64,000 bases of DNA. Source: Cheilinus undulatus (lineage: Eukaryota > Chordata > Actinopteri > Labriformes > Labridae). The position numbers and the translations under genes were made by a program. Of the stretch, positions 15,006 through 25,800 are shown in pieces. Positions within the stretch are counted from its first letter, which is position 1. Each line of letters starts with the position of its first letter. The notes beneath the pieces were generated by a model. That model searched no databases and was not told where the DNA came from. It worked only from the letters and a program-made list of their open reading frames with translations. Location: contig NC_054885.1 of NCBI RefSeq assembly GCF_018320785.1, forward strand, positions 11,592,421 to 11,656,420. Direction: 5' to 3'.

Positions 15006-15430
15006 CCTTAGTTGAATACTTTGAATGGGGGCACATTTACTCAACACACTCACTGAAAACCTCAAGTATTCTCAAGTCATCAGACTAAAGTCCGAGTCAA
15101 GTCCCGAGTCACTGATGTCAAAGTCCAAGTCAAGTTGCAAGTCCTTGATGATATTGTCAGGTCGAGTTCAAAGTCATCAAAATTGTGACTTGAGTCTGAC
15201 TCCAGTCCAAGTCACATGACTCGAGTCCACACCTCTGGGTAATAGTATGGGGCTGTTTTTCAGGGTTTGGACCAGGCCTCATGAAAGGCAACCTTAATGT
15301 TTCAGTGTACCTAGACGTTTTGGGCAATGCAATGCCTCCAACTTTGTGGGAACAGTTTGGGGAATGCCCTTTTCTATTCCAACATGACTGTGACCCAGTG
15401 CACAAAGCAAGGACTATAAAGACATGATTT

Positions 15431-15770
15431 AACCAATCATCCTGATGGATTTAACCCATGATCCTGTTTGGGATCGTGAGGGTGCTGAAGCCTATCCCAG
15501 CTGTCACTGGGCGAGAGGCAGATAATACCCTGGACTGGCTGCTGACATATAGTGACAGACACCCAGGCATGCTCACTATCATATCTACGGGCAATTTAGA
15601 GTCACCAGTTAACCTAACAAGCATGTTTTTGGGGGTGGGAGGAATCCGGAGTAACCAGAGAACGTGCAAACTCAACACTGACCAGGAAGTGAACCAGAAA
15701 CCTTCTTGCTGTGAAGCAATAGCACTAACCCATGGAGTGACACCGAGATCAAAACGCGGCACAGGACATG
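15431..15770. repeat. Dispersed teleost repeat fragment (LINE/SINE-like)
   Basis: Contains the phrases GTGAGGGTGCTGAAGCCTAT, CCCAGCTGTCACTGGGCGAG, GGCAATTTAGAGTCACC and ACGTGCAAACTC. These I recognise as the body of a very common fish interspersed repeat. The open frame across it (15458-15859) is repeat-derived, not a gene. A related tail occurs at 42.15-42.20 kb. Confidence 0.6.
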
Positions 15771-16251
15771 TGCAAAGGCATGTGCAATTTGTGTTGCAGC
15801 GCGAAGCCTTTGAGCGGTGGCCTACGTCTGAAATGTTCTTTTTGACTGGGCAAAATTGAATTCCAGATATCTACAATGTTAATTCCAGTAAGTCAAACTT
15901 AGCTTTTAAAGGATAACACCGCTTGCCATATAAAACAGGCTTAACACTAACACGTTGTCATAAATCAAACCGTTTTTGTTTATGAGCCGTTGCTTTTGAA
16001 ACAGCAGGAAGCTTCTGTCAGCGAAAACTTCGGCTTGTAGGCAGCTTTAGGCAGGGATAAAAGTTGAAATCTTAATTTACTGAGAGCGTTTAATTTGTCC
16101 CATAGTTACTGTTCCAGTTGACGCCGGGAAAAGTCATCCTTTAAAAGCCACTTCATCAGACTTTTGTTAATTAACAACCTAGCTTGTTAGCGGTACTCAA
16201 CTGACGCTAGAGGCTAACGGCAGCTAGCTGCTAACTTCGTAGTTCGTAGTT

Positions 16252-16268
16252 CCCTAACCCTAACCCTA
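16252..16268. repeat. Telomere-like repeat (about three CCCTAA units) upstream of the RBBP6-like gene
   Basis: CCCTAACCCTAACCCTA lies 93 bases before the start codon. It may be a telobox-like promoter element or an interstitial telomeric remnant. Confidence 0.8.
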
Positions 16269-16360
16269 CAACTGGCAGGATACGGGGTTCCTTTAACTGC
16301 AGAAAAACTGTCATCTGTCGGTTTTCTAGCGGCTCAGAAGGAGTTTTTGCTCATTTCAGC

Positions 16361-19300
16361 ATGACTCATGTTCATTATAAATTCTTCTCAGCAGTCAACA
16401 ACTACACAGCGCTTTTTGACTGGCCGAACATCACGCTAATGGACCTGAAGAGCTACATCATGGACAGGGAGAAGCTCCGCTTCTCTGACCTACAGGTCAC
16501 GGACGCACAGACCAAACAAGGTAACGACACAGTTGTGTGTATTTATAATGTATGTGTGTTTATCATGGCAGTTTTGAACTTTAGAGGAAAGCACGTGGTC
16601 CAGGTTTGACAGCTGTCTGGTAAAAATGTTACGTCAACATCAACGTTAGGGAGGGGAGGTGAAGTGAGGTGAGGGGGGTCCAGAAAAGTCAAGCCGTAAC
16701 AAAGGCTCTGATGAATGGGCCACATTCCTGTTGCTTTCACGCCTCATGCTCTTAATCAGACGGCCTGATGGTGCAGGATCAGCCCTGTCAGTGCCACCAG
16801 AGAGGTGGGATAAAAATAGCGAAGGAATATTCGATTGGAAAGGTTTACTGTAATAAACACAACATAAATAACAAGGAGGAGTGACACACAGGGGTCAAAC
16901 ATGATATGCTTAAATATGACCATGGGTGTGGTCATTCCTTTCAATATAATTATAAATCAGTACGAATATAAACTATCTAGAAACCAATGTGACTCAAATA
17001 TATACTGCAGGGCGTTTTTCTTCAAACAGCAGAACCAGGAATCCATCTTTTAAACGAAACCAAAGTTTTAAAAAAAATAATTATTAGAAGTTATTAAAGG
17101 TACAGTGTTTAATATTTAGGCTAGTGCTTTTTAACTGGACAAACTGGGTAAAAATGAAATATAATATCCATAAGTAGGTCTTTCTAAATTGTTGTGTGAT
17201 CACTGGAATGTAAAAAGGTGTTATTTTTTAATCAACTCAAAATAAGCCATTCTGACATAGAGAGGATCCCCTTCATAGATGGTTCTATGGCACCACAGAG
17301 GGAACCAAATCACTGATACACATATTTAAAAAAAAAAATCAACTGATTGCCACAGTTATCACTGTGCCGTCTCAACTTAAAATAAAGGGGGAATTTTTAA
17401 AACATCTGTGGGCTTCTGATGCCAACATAAAAGAGAATAGTTGAGGGTACAGCACTATTAATTTCTAAGCTAATAATACCAAGTTTTCCTTAGAATATTA
17501 CCAAGTTTTACTTTTACAAGTACAAAGATTACTAAGCTTATAATACTGTTTTCCATCCAAGTAATATCAAAATTTCCTATCACTAAGTACCAAGATTTTT
17601 AAGCAAATAAAGTCAAGTTTTCCCTCCAGATATTATCAAGAACTATTAAGATTTCCTCACTCATAGTACCAAGATTTCTTAGCATACAATACTAAGATTA
17701 CCTTCAAAATAATATCAAGTAACATCAAGTTTTCTAACCATATAGTATCAAGGTTTCTTAGCAAATAATCCCAAGATTTCATTCCAAAGTTTTTCCAAGC
17801 ACATAGTGCAATATTTCTAAGCCATTAACATAAAGTTTTTCTTTTAAAATAATAGAAGTTTTTTTTGCTTAAATTACCAATATATCTAAGCTAATGATAT
17901 CAAGTTTTCCTTCCAAATATAATAAAGTTTTCCAAGCACATAGTAGCCAGATTTCTAAGCAAATCATATCAGCTTTTCCTTTCAAATAGCTTATAATCTA
18001 GTTCTATCAGGTTTATCTAGCACATGGTACAACAATTTCTAAGCCATAATACCACATTTTAAATTTCAAATATGATCATGTTTTACTTGCACAAAATACC
18101 AAGATTTCGAGGCTTATAATACCAAGTTTTCTTTCTAAATGATACTAAGTTTTTCATTTCGTAGTACCAAGATTTCTTAGCATATAATACTAGGATTTCC
18201 TCCCAATTAATACAGCTTTCCAATCACATTGTACCAATATTTCACAGCAGATAATACCAGGTATTTCTTCTAAACAACAACATATCAAGCAATAGTAAGT
18301 TTTAGAACCTAGTACCAAGATTTCTAAAGGAATGATGTCAAGTTTTCCTTCCAAATAATATCAAGATATCCTTGCACAAATTACCAAGATTTCTAAGCAA
18401 ATTAATTATATAAAATTTTCCTTCCAAATATCAAGTTTTCTAAGCTCATAGTACCAAGATTTCATAGCAAATAATGTAAAATCTTCCTCCAGACCAGATA
18501 ATATCAAGTTTTCCAAGCATATGGTACCAAGATTTCCCTGCAAATAATATCCTAAAAGACATTGTTTTCTACACCATTATGTATATTTTTTCAACATGTT
18601 GCATAAAGTTAACTTCACTTACAACTTGTCATTGACCATCCTGTGAGCTCAAGAACAATACCTATGATCCCAAGTAAGTTTTTTCAGTGTGTGGGAAATT
18701 TTCTTGTGATAACTAGGAAGTATTGAGTGTGCAACAGAGAGTTTCTGTCATTCTATCTCGTAGAACCTCAAGAGCAGGGGAAGCTCTCTGGTGAGCTGGG
18801 GTTAGTTTCTGGTTTCTACTAGAAGCTTTTTATAAGTGCACTTCCCTCTAGGGGCTCAGTATTTTGTATTTCAACCCGTGCAAAGAGAGCTATTCTGGTA
18901 TTTGAAAGATGACCAGAGAAGAAAGCCAGCTAATGTGTCTCCTGGGATTCTTTCTGTTCATATTATTTTTAATGTCAAATGATTAATGACTGAATCCGAC
19001 ACTTGCTTTACAGTCCACAGTCTAGGATGGTTAAAACAACTTGACAGCTATTGTTGTGGTCATTTTAAATTTTGAGGCCCTATTAGCTACCTAGCTGTGG
19101 TAGAAAGCTATAGATTTAATTTGAAGGCTTTTTTTAAAGAGCAGCTCATTCTCAGCCATAGACTCCTCAAGAACATCCTTAAAATAAGATCATATTTGCT
19201 ACAGTCTTTGTTTAAATGTCACCCACTGCCAGAAAAGGTTGTATAACTTATCCAAACATGGGAGAACCAGAGATTTGCTCGTGGTAGTTAATGTTTGCCT

Positions 19301-19480
19301 GAGTCTCATAATATCCTTACTCAAATAAATCATTTTGTGTGACCTTATTTCAACTCTCTGTTTCTCTAAGAGTACAAAGATGATGATGCCCTGATTCCCA
19401 GAGGTTCCTCCGTCATCGTTCGCAGAATCCCCCGCATTGGAGCCAAAGTTAGGCCTTCCCCTGGATCCTGTGGAAAGTAA
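16361..19480 (+). CDS. RBBP6-like protein, DWNN (ubiquitin-like) domain only
   Basis: Exon 16361-16520 encodes MTHVHYKFFSAVNNYTALFD, then LKSYIMDREKLRFSDLQVTD and AQTKQ. It ends in a phase-1 donor (gtaacg). Exon 19371-19480 follows acceptor tttctctaag and encodes EYKDDDALIPRGSSVIVRRI, then PRIGAKV, with stop TAA at 19478. This is the DWNN domain that opens RBBP6, a RING E3 ligase and mRNA 3'-processing factor: the family shows VHYKF, REKL, QIT.AQT and ALIP..SSVIVRRIP at the same places. At 89 residues it lacks the zinc knuckle, RING and long tail (RBBP6 is ~1,790 aa), recalling the human DWNN-only isoform. The stop overlaps a possible donor (GTAAAT at 19477), so further exons could exist, but none were recognised. 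It may be a DWNN-only gene, an rbbp6 paralog or a decaying copy. Confidence 0.8.
17455..18552. repeat. Diverged satellite with 69-bp higher-order unit of three 23-bp monomers
   Basis: About 1.1 kb inside the RBBP6-like intron reads as a chain of ~23-bp monomers in rotating order: A (AAGATTTCTAAGCAAATAAT, then atc), B (AAGTTTTCCTTCCAAATAAT, then atc) and C (AAGTTTTCCAAGCACATAGT, then acc). For example, 18318-18386 is A, B, C with each exactly 23 bases. Other monomers are 20-27 bases because of small indels. I estimate about 16 ABC units, heavily diverged. It is AT-rich and non-coding. Confidence 0.85.
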
Positions 19481-19914
19481 ATGTTCTTTATTTTACCTTG
19501 GGGGTGGTGAAATGGCTGAACTCCTGCACTGTTATCAGTGTTAATATCCATATCATTAAAAGTCTCCACCCTGCTTGAAAGAGCTACAATTCTGCCTGTT
19601 TAAGACTGCTTAAAAACAGTCATTACAGTATTGCATGGTTGAAAGATGCCTTAAGCAAAAGATGCCTTAAGCAAAGGAACATGTACTGATAAAGGGAGGC
19701 ATCACATGGCCATGACTTGACCATGAATGCATACCAAAAGCTGAAACTAGTTTAAGAGTCAAGGTGATCATCACCCAAGATTGCTGCTTGTGTTTTTCTG
19801 TCTATTGGGGGCATTGTATGTTTGCATGGTGTTGCTTTCCATTTCATGAGTTTTTTCCTAATCATACTGATACTTTTTTGTTTCAGGGAGCCAGCAGACT
19901 TCAACCACCCAAAG

Positions 19915-20949
19915 CGTTGATCATCAACTGGCGGCCAGAGGGCCAAATCAGGCCTGCCAAAGCTCCCTGTCCGGCCCCCAGAAGATTATTAAATTCATAA
20001 AAGGAGGAAAAGAAGATGTTCTGGTTTTAGAAGTAACTTTTGGCTTCACATGTCTGCAGATGTTAAGTATATCCCAAAAACAAATACTATTGAAATAGTT
20101 TTAGAATGATCTGATTTTGATCTGTTTTTACAGAAGTTCACTCATCAGCCATTATTAGTGAATATCTTTTTAAAAATGGGTTAAGACTGGCAGAAATGTT
20201 GCAAAAATTGCTAGAGTAAGTGATGAATAGGAGTTAGAGTAGCAAAATGGGTTGTGGAATGGCAAAAAAGGGTAAAAATGTGCAGGAAAGAGGTTAAGAT
20301 ACTGCAAAAATTGGTAAATGAGGAAAAAAGGGGCAAAAGGTATAAAAAAGAGTTATTAGTGGCAAAAATGGGGCAAGAAAGTAATGAAAAGGGGTTAAAA
20401 GGTGGCAAAAATGGATATAAGAGTGGCACAAAGGAGATAAAATGTGCAGGAAAAGTGGTTTAAACATGTTTAGAGAATGGAAAAACTGTTTTTAAAAGAG
20501 CAAAAAGTATCAAAAGTGGGTTAAAAGTGGCAGGAATAAAGCAAAAATAGCCTGGCAAAGTAGTGAAAAGGGATTAAAGAGTGGCACATAGGAACAGGAA
20601 TTTGGCAGGAAAGTTGCAAAAACGGGTTTAAGAGTGGCAAAATGGGCGACAAGTGGCAAAAGTTGTTTTAAAAGAGGCAAAAATGATCTTTGGGATTTTC
20701 AGGGGCCCAGACAATTCTGTGGGCTGGCCTGTCTCTTTGTGGCCTGCTGCAGTATAGTTGATAGAGACAGATCTCACTGGTAATACTTAAAAAATTCCTG
20801 TGTTTTGAAAAGAAATACAAATACTAATACAATAATATGCTTATCAGACCAAAATTTTTATTTCATTTTTGTTCATTTGAAAGTCCAGCCCCCAGAGTCT
20901 CTGTCAAGACTAAATCTGGCCCCTGTGCAAATGTAGTTGATGACCCCTG
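19915..20949. mobile_element. Non-autonomous hAT element, copy 1
   Basis: The left end contains TTGATCATCAACTGGCGGCC; the right end is GTTGATGACCCCTG (reverse complement CAGGGGTCATCAAC). The flanks acccaaag (19907-19914) and acctacag (20950-20957) match at 6 of 8 positions, a decayed target duplication. The interior is a degenerate array of 'ggcaaaaa-ggggttaaaag' words (20170-20690). No transposase is seen. It is the same family as 38648-40022, in the opposite orientation. Confidence 0.85.
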
Positions 20950-21184
20950 ACCTACAGGATGGCCTTGGAGCTGACAGAGCAGTACGTACCCACACCTCTC
21001 ACAGCTACACTCTTATTCCTACTATCACCTCTTGGGAATGATCAGTTTGAACAAATCAGCACTTGATCTCAGGATTTTTTTTTCCTTCAGTGCAGTTTAA
21101 AATCGTGCTGCAAAGAGGAAGTAGCACTCAGAACTCTGCATTTGATTTAAGGGGATGTACTGTTCTCATATAAATCATGTGTTA

Positions 21185-22295
21185 CAAATAGGGATGCATG
21201 ATATATTGGTATCAGTATTTTTTTAACATATTGGCATCAGCCAAGTGGGCCGATATTAACAACCAATGTTTATTTCCGTCTAGTTACAGTTTGTTTGTGT
21301 GTCGGAACTCTGGCCCACACGGAAACATAGTAGGTGGTGGTAATGCACCTTTCGGCTCCATGTACAAGTGTGGACAGCGGATGTCTCTTCTCTGCTGCAT
21401 CACATATTGTTGATGAAAAGAGCAACAGGATCCAGTGTGAGAAAGCAGAAATGCTTCTCTTAGTCAAAAAAAAAAAACTTGCCTTTGCTGATGAAGCAGG
21501 CCTAGACTACAAAATACAGAGATAGGTGGAAACACAGTTTAGTGTGGGACATTTACTTTGAGTACATTGTGGCTGCTTTCAGTGAGGACATGTACAAAGA
21601 CTACCATGTCTTTTGAGCTATAGTTATGTCACTGTTCTAATATTTTGATTTAGAAATTTTATAGATGGGAGTTGAAATTGATTTGCACTGATATGCACTT
21701 ATGTAGTGATTTTTGTGTTTGCCTAAAGGAAAAATGTTTTGGTCTTGGGCCATTTACTTTAATATTTACTTGAAAACTACAGTGTAAGTTGGAAAATGTA
21801 CACTGGCAGTCAGGCCATGTTTTGATCTTTTTGATTTTAACTTTTTCACAGATTTGAGTTTAAACGGAGTGGACTTGAGATAAAAACATGTTTTGCAATT
21901 TAATAATGCCTGGTTGCCAGGAATACTGGCAAGTTTGATAAGTTAACTTAGTCAGGGTATTATTTTGATTTATGATCCTTATTGTGATTTATGATCTAAA
22001 CTTTCTTGCAAGAGTTTTGTGAGTTGAGGGAGTTAAACTATACTTTGATTTAGTTACACACTTGCTACAAGTTGCAAAAGTTACTGTAAAGTAACACTGT
22101 TTGTTACTTTTGTGTTATGGTGGCCCTGTCACCTCCTTATTTGGAAGTAAAACAAGTTTGAAAATAAAGGAAAATATTCAAAAATTCAGTTTGCATAATT
22201 TTCAGTATGTACAAAATTTGATCATCTCAGATTTTTTTTTTTTTTAACAATATTGATATTGGTAAATATCGGTTTTCAGCCATAACAGCAATGGT
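21185..22295. mobile_element. hAT-like non-autonomous element (gatgcatgatat type)
   Basis: Starts AGGGATGCATGATATATTGG and ends in the inverted theme (ATATTGATATTGGTAAATAT, then cggttttcagcc). These are the signatures of a common fish element whose ends mimic 'gatgcacgatat'. No clear target duplication and no transposase were found. Confidence 0.5.
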
Positions 22296-22689
22296 CAGCA
22301 AATTAAAGGAAAACACCTACTTTTCAGAGAAAAAAACGCCTAGAATTATATGATTAGAAATGGCTCTAACTTTCTAAGGAAATATCAGATAAGTCCAAAA
22401 CATCGAATTACAACTTTCTAAACAAAAAAAAAAAAAAGCAAACTTCCTTGGGTTATGTCCCAGTTCAAAGTGAAAAAGCACAAAATCTCTACAGGCCTTT
22501 TTCAAAATTTCTGATAAATTCATCCATTCTGAGACCAAGTACATGTAAAATTGGAACCAAAAAAATAGTTACTTTGAAAGTCTAAGTTGTCCTGATTAAA
22601 ATGATGTATGGCACTTGATGTTGACTACTAGCAGATCTTTTAAAAAACAACATGAATGCAGATGAGTCAGGCATGCCCCAGTTTAGGTC

Positions 22690-22800
22690 TTTAAGGGTTA
22701 AACAAGCAGTTCATGCTCAAAAACCCTCCAGTATGGCTAAACTAAAACAATTCTGAAAAGGAGAGTGGGCCAAAATTCCTCCACAGGGATGTGAAACATA
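22690..22800 (+). mobile_element. Tc1/mariner 3' fragment
   Basis: Contains AGTGGGCCAAAATTCCTCCA, then cagggatgtgaaa, the conserved 3' block of a Tc1-like transposase gene (KRRVGQNSSTGM-like when read through). The same block recurs at 51.5 kb and 56.45 kb. Only a remnant remains. Confidence 0.65.
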
Positions 22801-22878
22801 AAAATTGGTTTGATGATCCAAAGCATTTAAGCATAATAGATATGTAAAAAACTCAGGAATCAGAAAGGGGGCAAATTC

Positions 22879-22884
22879 TTTATT
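22879..22884 (-). terminator. Polyadenylation signal of the HIPK-like locus
   Basis: AATAAA on the minus strand, 10-15 bases past the possible stop at 22895-22897. Confidence 0.5.
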
Positions 22885-22894
22885 TAAACTGTAG

Positions 22895-25800
22895 CTAGAA
22901 GAACCACCAAAATCTGGTCCTCCTATTTACAGGAGAAGGTCTCTCATCACTGTCAGAGTCTTCATCCTGAAGAGGCCTTTTCCTCGTTGCAGCTGTGGGA
23001 GAGGCGCTGCTTCAAGGTCAGCTTCTGGTTCTTTTGATTGGAGGAAAAGGGGTTGAACATAATTTCTTTGTGCCGTCAGCGTTTGTTCGTGCAGATCCGA
23101 TATGTCGTCATCCACCTGCTTTCTTTTCAGTCTGGTTCTGGATAGGGTCTGGCTGCTCTGGGAGGGGCGTGGGCTGACCTGCTGTGGAGGGCTGTCACCG
23201 CCCAGAGTATCAGTCAAAACAGCGTCAGCCTTGCTGGCACTTTCACTGTAATAATAGAAAAAGGTTTACTGATTGAAAAATTCTGCAACAAAAACAAGAA
23301 ACAAACTGACCCAGCAACTTCTTGTACTCTGTAAACTCAGAGATGATCCTGACATGATGTAGATCGTCATACCTGTGCTCAAGTTTTGACATCTTCTGGG
23401 CACAAGAAGAGTCCACAGTGTCCTCATCTACACCAGCTTTTCTTTTCCTCCCTGACCTTCTAACACTGTGTGGAAGTGCAGGGAGCGGGGCTGATGTGGT
23501 GCGACTGATCAGCAGGAGGAGTGCGAGGGCTCTGTGGTGAAGGGTGATCCTCAGAGGGAGACCCCCCAGTGTCAGAGTCAAAGTGGCTCTGACACATGGC
23601 CATGGTCTCATAGCAAGACTGAACGCTGCAAAACAATGAATCAACAAACATTAATTTATCAGAACGTGTGTTTTGTTTAGTGTTTTTCAGTGATTGATTA
23701 CTGTTATTATTTATGCCCGTGCTACTTTGTCATCAGTGAAATGTTGGACTCAGTTTACCATGCTGCACACACCATTGTGTCATATGTGAGGAAGTAGGTT
23801 TGTCATGATCTACCTTCTTATTTTCTCTATTGACTCCGAAAACTGTTATTTCAAAATGACCTTACAGGAACTAGTGAAATAAGTAGAAGTAAACTTTCAT
23901 AACTAAGCAATAATAAGCACTGATAAAAACCCTCTAAAACTGAGCTTTTAAGCACTGCCATGCAAAAATCATCATCTATGGACACAGGCCCTAACTCATC
24001 ATGCTGTAAAATCAGAGTTTTGACTCACTAAGAACTGGAACTGGCCATGCGATCGATGTTGCTCATGGTGATGAAGGGACACTCCAGCATCTGACATGGA
24101 GTCAGTCTCCAGGCAGGGTCAAACCGAAGCATCCCTTTGAGCAAATTAACAAACATCAGTCCGTCCATCAACTCTGCACTTTCAATCTGTCCTTGGTCAG
24201 AGACAGGTGGGATCTGAAACATGGAGGAGAAACAACAGCAAAAGTCAGGGATAAATTCAACAAAAGAGAGTGAATAAAACCCAAAATCAGTCTTTTTAAA
24301 ATGCAGTTTTACATGACGTGGTACATACATGCAGAAGTTGATCCAGAGATGTTAATTTGACCACCCTCAGATCCAGTGGCTTGATGCCCGTCTCCCCAAA
24401 GAACTGCTCCTGTGTCTGAACAGACAGTTCATGTTAGCCTCAACATTCAGAGCACAGCTAGCTTTAAAAGCTGGCAAATATTTCACTTAGGTCAATTTTT
24501 GCTGTATTAAACAATTTTGCCGCTTTTTAACCCCCTTTACCACTTTTGTCACCCACTTTCAGTATTTTTAAAAAATTTGTAATCCATATTTGCTCAATTA
24601 TTTATGCCACTCTAAAACCATTTTGCCACTTTTTAACCACTTTTCATGGTTTTACTGCTCATTTAAACACCTTTAAGCCAAGTTTTGTCCACTTCAAACA
24701 TTGTTTTAACCATCTTTAGACAAATTTTGCTGTATTATGCAATTTTTGCCACTTTTTAACTGTTTTTCACTAATTTGACCACCCATTTTGTCACTTTTTT
24801 TTACTTTCTTAACCCATATTTGCAGCATTACCCCTTGCACTTTCCCAACTTATTTCTGTCATTTTTTTTGCCACTGTCTACTTTTTTTTTTTTTTTTTAA
24901 ATAAATTTTGCCTTTATTTTGCAAATATTAATTATATTTCCCATATTTTTTTCAGTTATTTCTACTTTACTCTCTGGCATCTTTACACTGATGCACATCA
25001 TGTTTTAATTATGAAGTTTGAGATTACTTTCCAAATGGTTTAGTCAATGTGCCCACCTCATTGTTAACGTTACAAAAAAAGGGTACTTATGCTTAAAGAA
25101 ATTTTTGAAAAAGGCAGTATTGTACCATAGAATAAGTAAAATTTATTCTTTGTTGCTTTGATGAGAGTGGCTTTTCAGGTTAAACATGGACTAATAAAAT
25201 AAGGTTATTATGGATTAACTTTAGTTTTTGGCTGGGGCCCTGGCCGTTACCCCTTACCCCATAGCCCCCTTGAGCATTGCTATTGTAAAATCAGCATAGT
25301 GGTGAAATAGTAGGTACCTTTAGTTCCCAGACGCTGCCGCCAGGGTTGTTGACTCGGTTGAAGAAACGAGTCGTTTTGAGTCCCTGATTGAGCAGGCTGT
25401 CAGGTGGCTGACCTTGAGTCTCCACTATAAACCGAATCTGAAGGTAAAACACAAAAACAAGTTACACAAGGAGGCCAGATCAATGACTTAAAATGTAGAA
25501 TCTTAAATTCATTTAATCAACATTATCAGCAGTATTTACCATGACAATATGTCTAATCTTTATTTTTAATAAGAGACATATTCCTACTATGATTAGTTCA
25601 GTACAGATGTGTAACAACATTTAAAGAGTGTAGTCATCACCCCGTCCCACCTGCTCCTGGTGAATTTTCCTAAATATTTCCTGCTGTGTTCCCACATCAG
25701 TCTACCCTGACTTCACATAGAACATTTACCAGGGGTCAAACTCTTCTGAAAGTTTTCAGGAGCTTTGTTCATATATGAATAAGGCCTGAAGCTAAATTAT

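Larger units (their letters stand above)
14008..15237. mobile_element. Non-autonomous hAT element with 8-bp target duplication
   Basis: Begins CAGAGGTGGGAG and ends CCACACCTCTG, which are inverted ends. The 8-bp sequence GGTAATAG is present exactly on both sides (14000-14007 and 15238-15245). The interior is rich in 'caagtctcaagtc' words on both flanks, typical of a fish hAT family, and no transposase is visible. It interrupts a Tc1 relic, so it is the younger insertion. A second hAT terminus is nested inside (14937-15005). Confidence 0.9.
13577..15430 (+). mobile_element. Tc1/mariner-type relic, split by a hAT insertion
   Basis: The left end TACACTATTTGGACAAAAGT is the typical opening of a piscine Tc1-like family. 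A transposase N-terminus follows from about 13694 (MGRSDELSDFRHGTVIDATF, helix-turn-helix region with SAVRDIITKWKRLG). Reading then runs to GGTGGAGGAGGGG. It is interrupted at 14008-15237 by another element and resumes with the GSIMVWGCFSGFG-type block (tatggggctgtttttcaggg) and the QHDCDP-like block near 15380. Frames are broken and the 3' end is lost at about 15430, where a different repeat begins. A dead copy. Confidence 0.8.

Noticed and set aside
15458-15859. 133-codon frame
   Set aside because: Lies across a common dispersed fish repeat.
20950-20985. Similarity of QTSTTYR to the STSKTYV block of RBBP6 across the hAT site
   Set aside because: It is in the wrong phase relative to the upstream donor, so the resemblance is probably chance.
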